The notes beneath the pieces were generated by a model. It made no database searches. It had not been told where the DNA came from and saw only the letters and a list, made by a program, of their open reading frames with translations. A program made the position numbers and the translations under genes. This document shows positions 5,970 to 6,063 of a stretch of 6,063 nucleotides of DNA, in pieces. How positions within the stretch are numbered: the stretch's first letter is position 1; each line of letters starts with the position of its first letter. This stretch comes from an uncultured Verrucomicrobiota bacterium. Its GTDB lineage: Bacteria > Verrucomicrobiota > Kiritimatiellia > RFP12 > UBA1067. The stretch spans positions 1 through 6,063 of the forward strand of contig CAMZET010000096.1 of the NCBI GenBank assembly GCA_947305825.1, in the 5' to 3' direction.

Positions 5970-6027
5970 TAGACAGATGTCTGGAGGTTCCCCATTTTTT
6001 TTTCGCGACTGGCGGCACTTGCCGGAG

Positions 6028-6039
6028 AACCGCGCGGTT
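6028..6039. promoter_or_regulatory. 12-base perfect palindrome upstream of the nuclease promoter
   Basis: AACCGCGCGGTT is fully self-complementary and sits roughly 95-105 bases upstream of the predicted nuclease transcription start. A dyad of this size could be a regulator site or part of a divergent promoter region, but GC-rich DNA gives such palindromes by chance. No regulator gene is visible in the window. Confidence 0.3.
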
Positions 6040-6055
6040 TCTGTCTGTTCCCGAC

Positions 6056-6061
6056 ATTATA
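6056..6061 (-). promoter_or_regulatory. Possible second -10 hexamer at the right edge
   Basis: On the minus strand this is a perfect TATAAT. Its -35 would lie outside the window, so it cannot be judged. If real, it would read leftward through the palindrome and give a longer leader for the nuclease gene. Confidence 0.25.
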
Positions 6062-6063
6062 GA

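Noticed and set aside
5981..6003. Rho-independent terminator before the T9 run on the plus strand
   Set aside because: Only tiny imperfect pairings (such as GG/CC or AGACA/TGTCT with a 2-base loop) precede the T-run, and no plus-strand gene enters here. It fits better as an A-tract upstream of the minus-strand promoter.

Overview
The window is a GC-rich bacterial chromosomal segment with dense, ordinary coding. It holds five plus-strand genes that look like one operon, then one minus-strand gene that converges on them from the right. No mobile element, CRISPR array, rRNA or tRNA is visible. The lineage is uncertain. GC-rich codon choice, leaderless/extended -10 promoters and DUF975-type membrane proteins would fit a Gram-negative member of the PVC group (Kiritimatiellota or Lentisphaerota-like), but this is a low-confidence guess that 16S or marker genes would have to settle.

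Left part (1-313): about 300 bases without a credible gene. It has a possible leftward extended -10 promoter near the left edge and a good rightward promoter (279-307). The rightward promoter's predicted +1 falls exactly on the A of an in-frame ATG at 314, so the first operon gene may be translated from a leaderless mRNA.

Operon (314-4400): a small single-span membrane protein of unknown function; NadC (quinolinate phosphoribosyltransferase, NAD synthesis); CoaX (type III pantothenate kinase, CoA synthesis), whose start overlaps the nadC stop by 4 bases; an unknown exported or lipoprotein-like protein; and a 473-residue protein joining a DUF975-like multi-span membrane domain to a C-terminal lysozyme/transglycosylase-like domain. 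The first three genes are nearly contiguous (gaps of 8 and -4). The last two follow after 19 and 35 bases. The common thread is cofactor supply (NAD, CoA) followed by cell-envelope proteins; the co-functional link between the two halves is not evident.

Right part (4401-6063): a 101-base convergent gap made almost entirely of two short tandem-repeat tracts, then a minus-strand beta-CASP metallo-beta-lactamase RNA-processing nuclease with a strong Shine-Dalgarno and a near-consensus promoter. That promoter shares 14 identical bases with the operon promoter. Upstream of it are an A9 tract, a 12-base palindrome and a possible second -10 at the window edge.

The most noteworthy items are the DUF975-lysozyme fusion with a signal-peptide-like junction, the apparent leaderless start, and the shared promoter element. 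No clearly new multi-gene system is evident.
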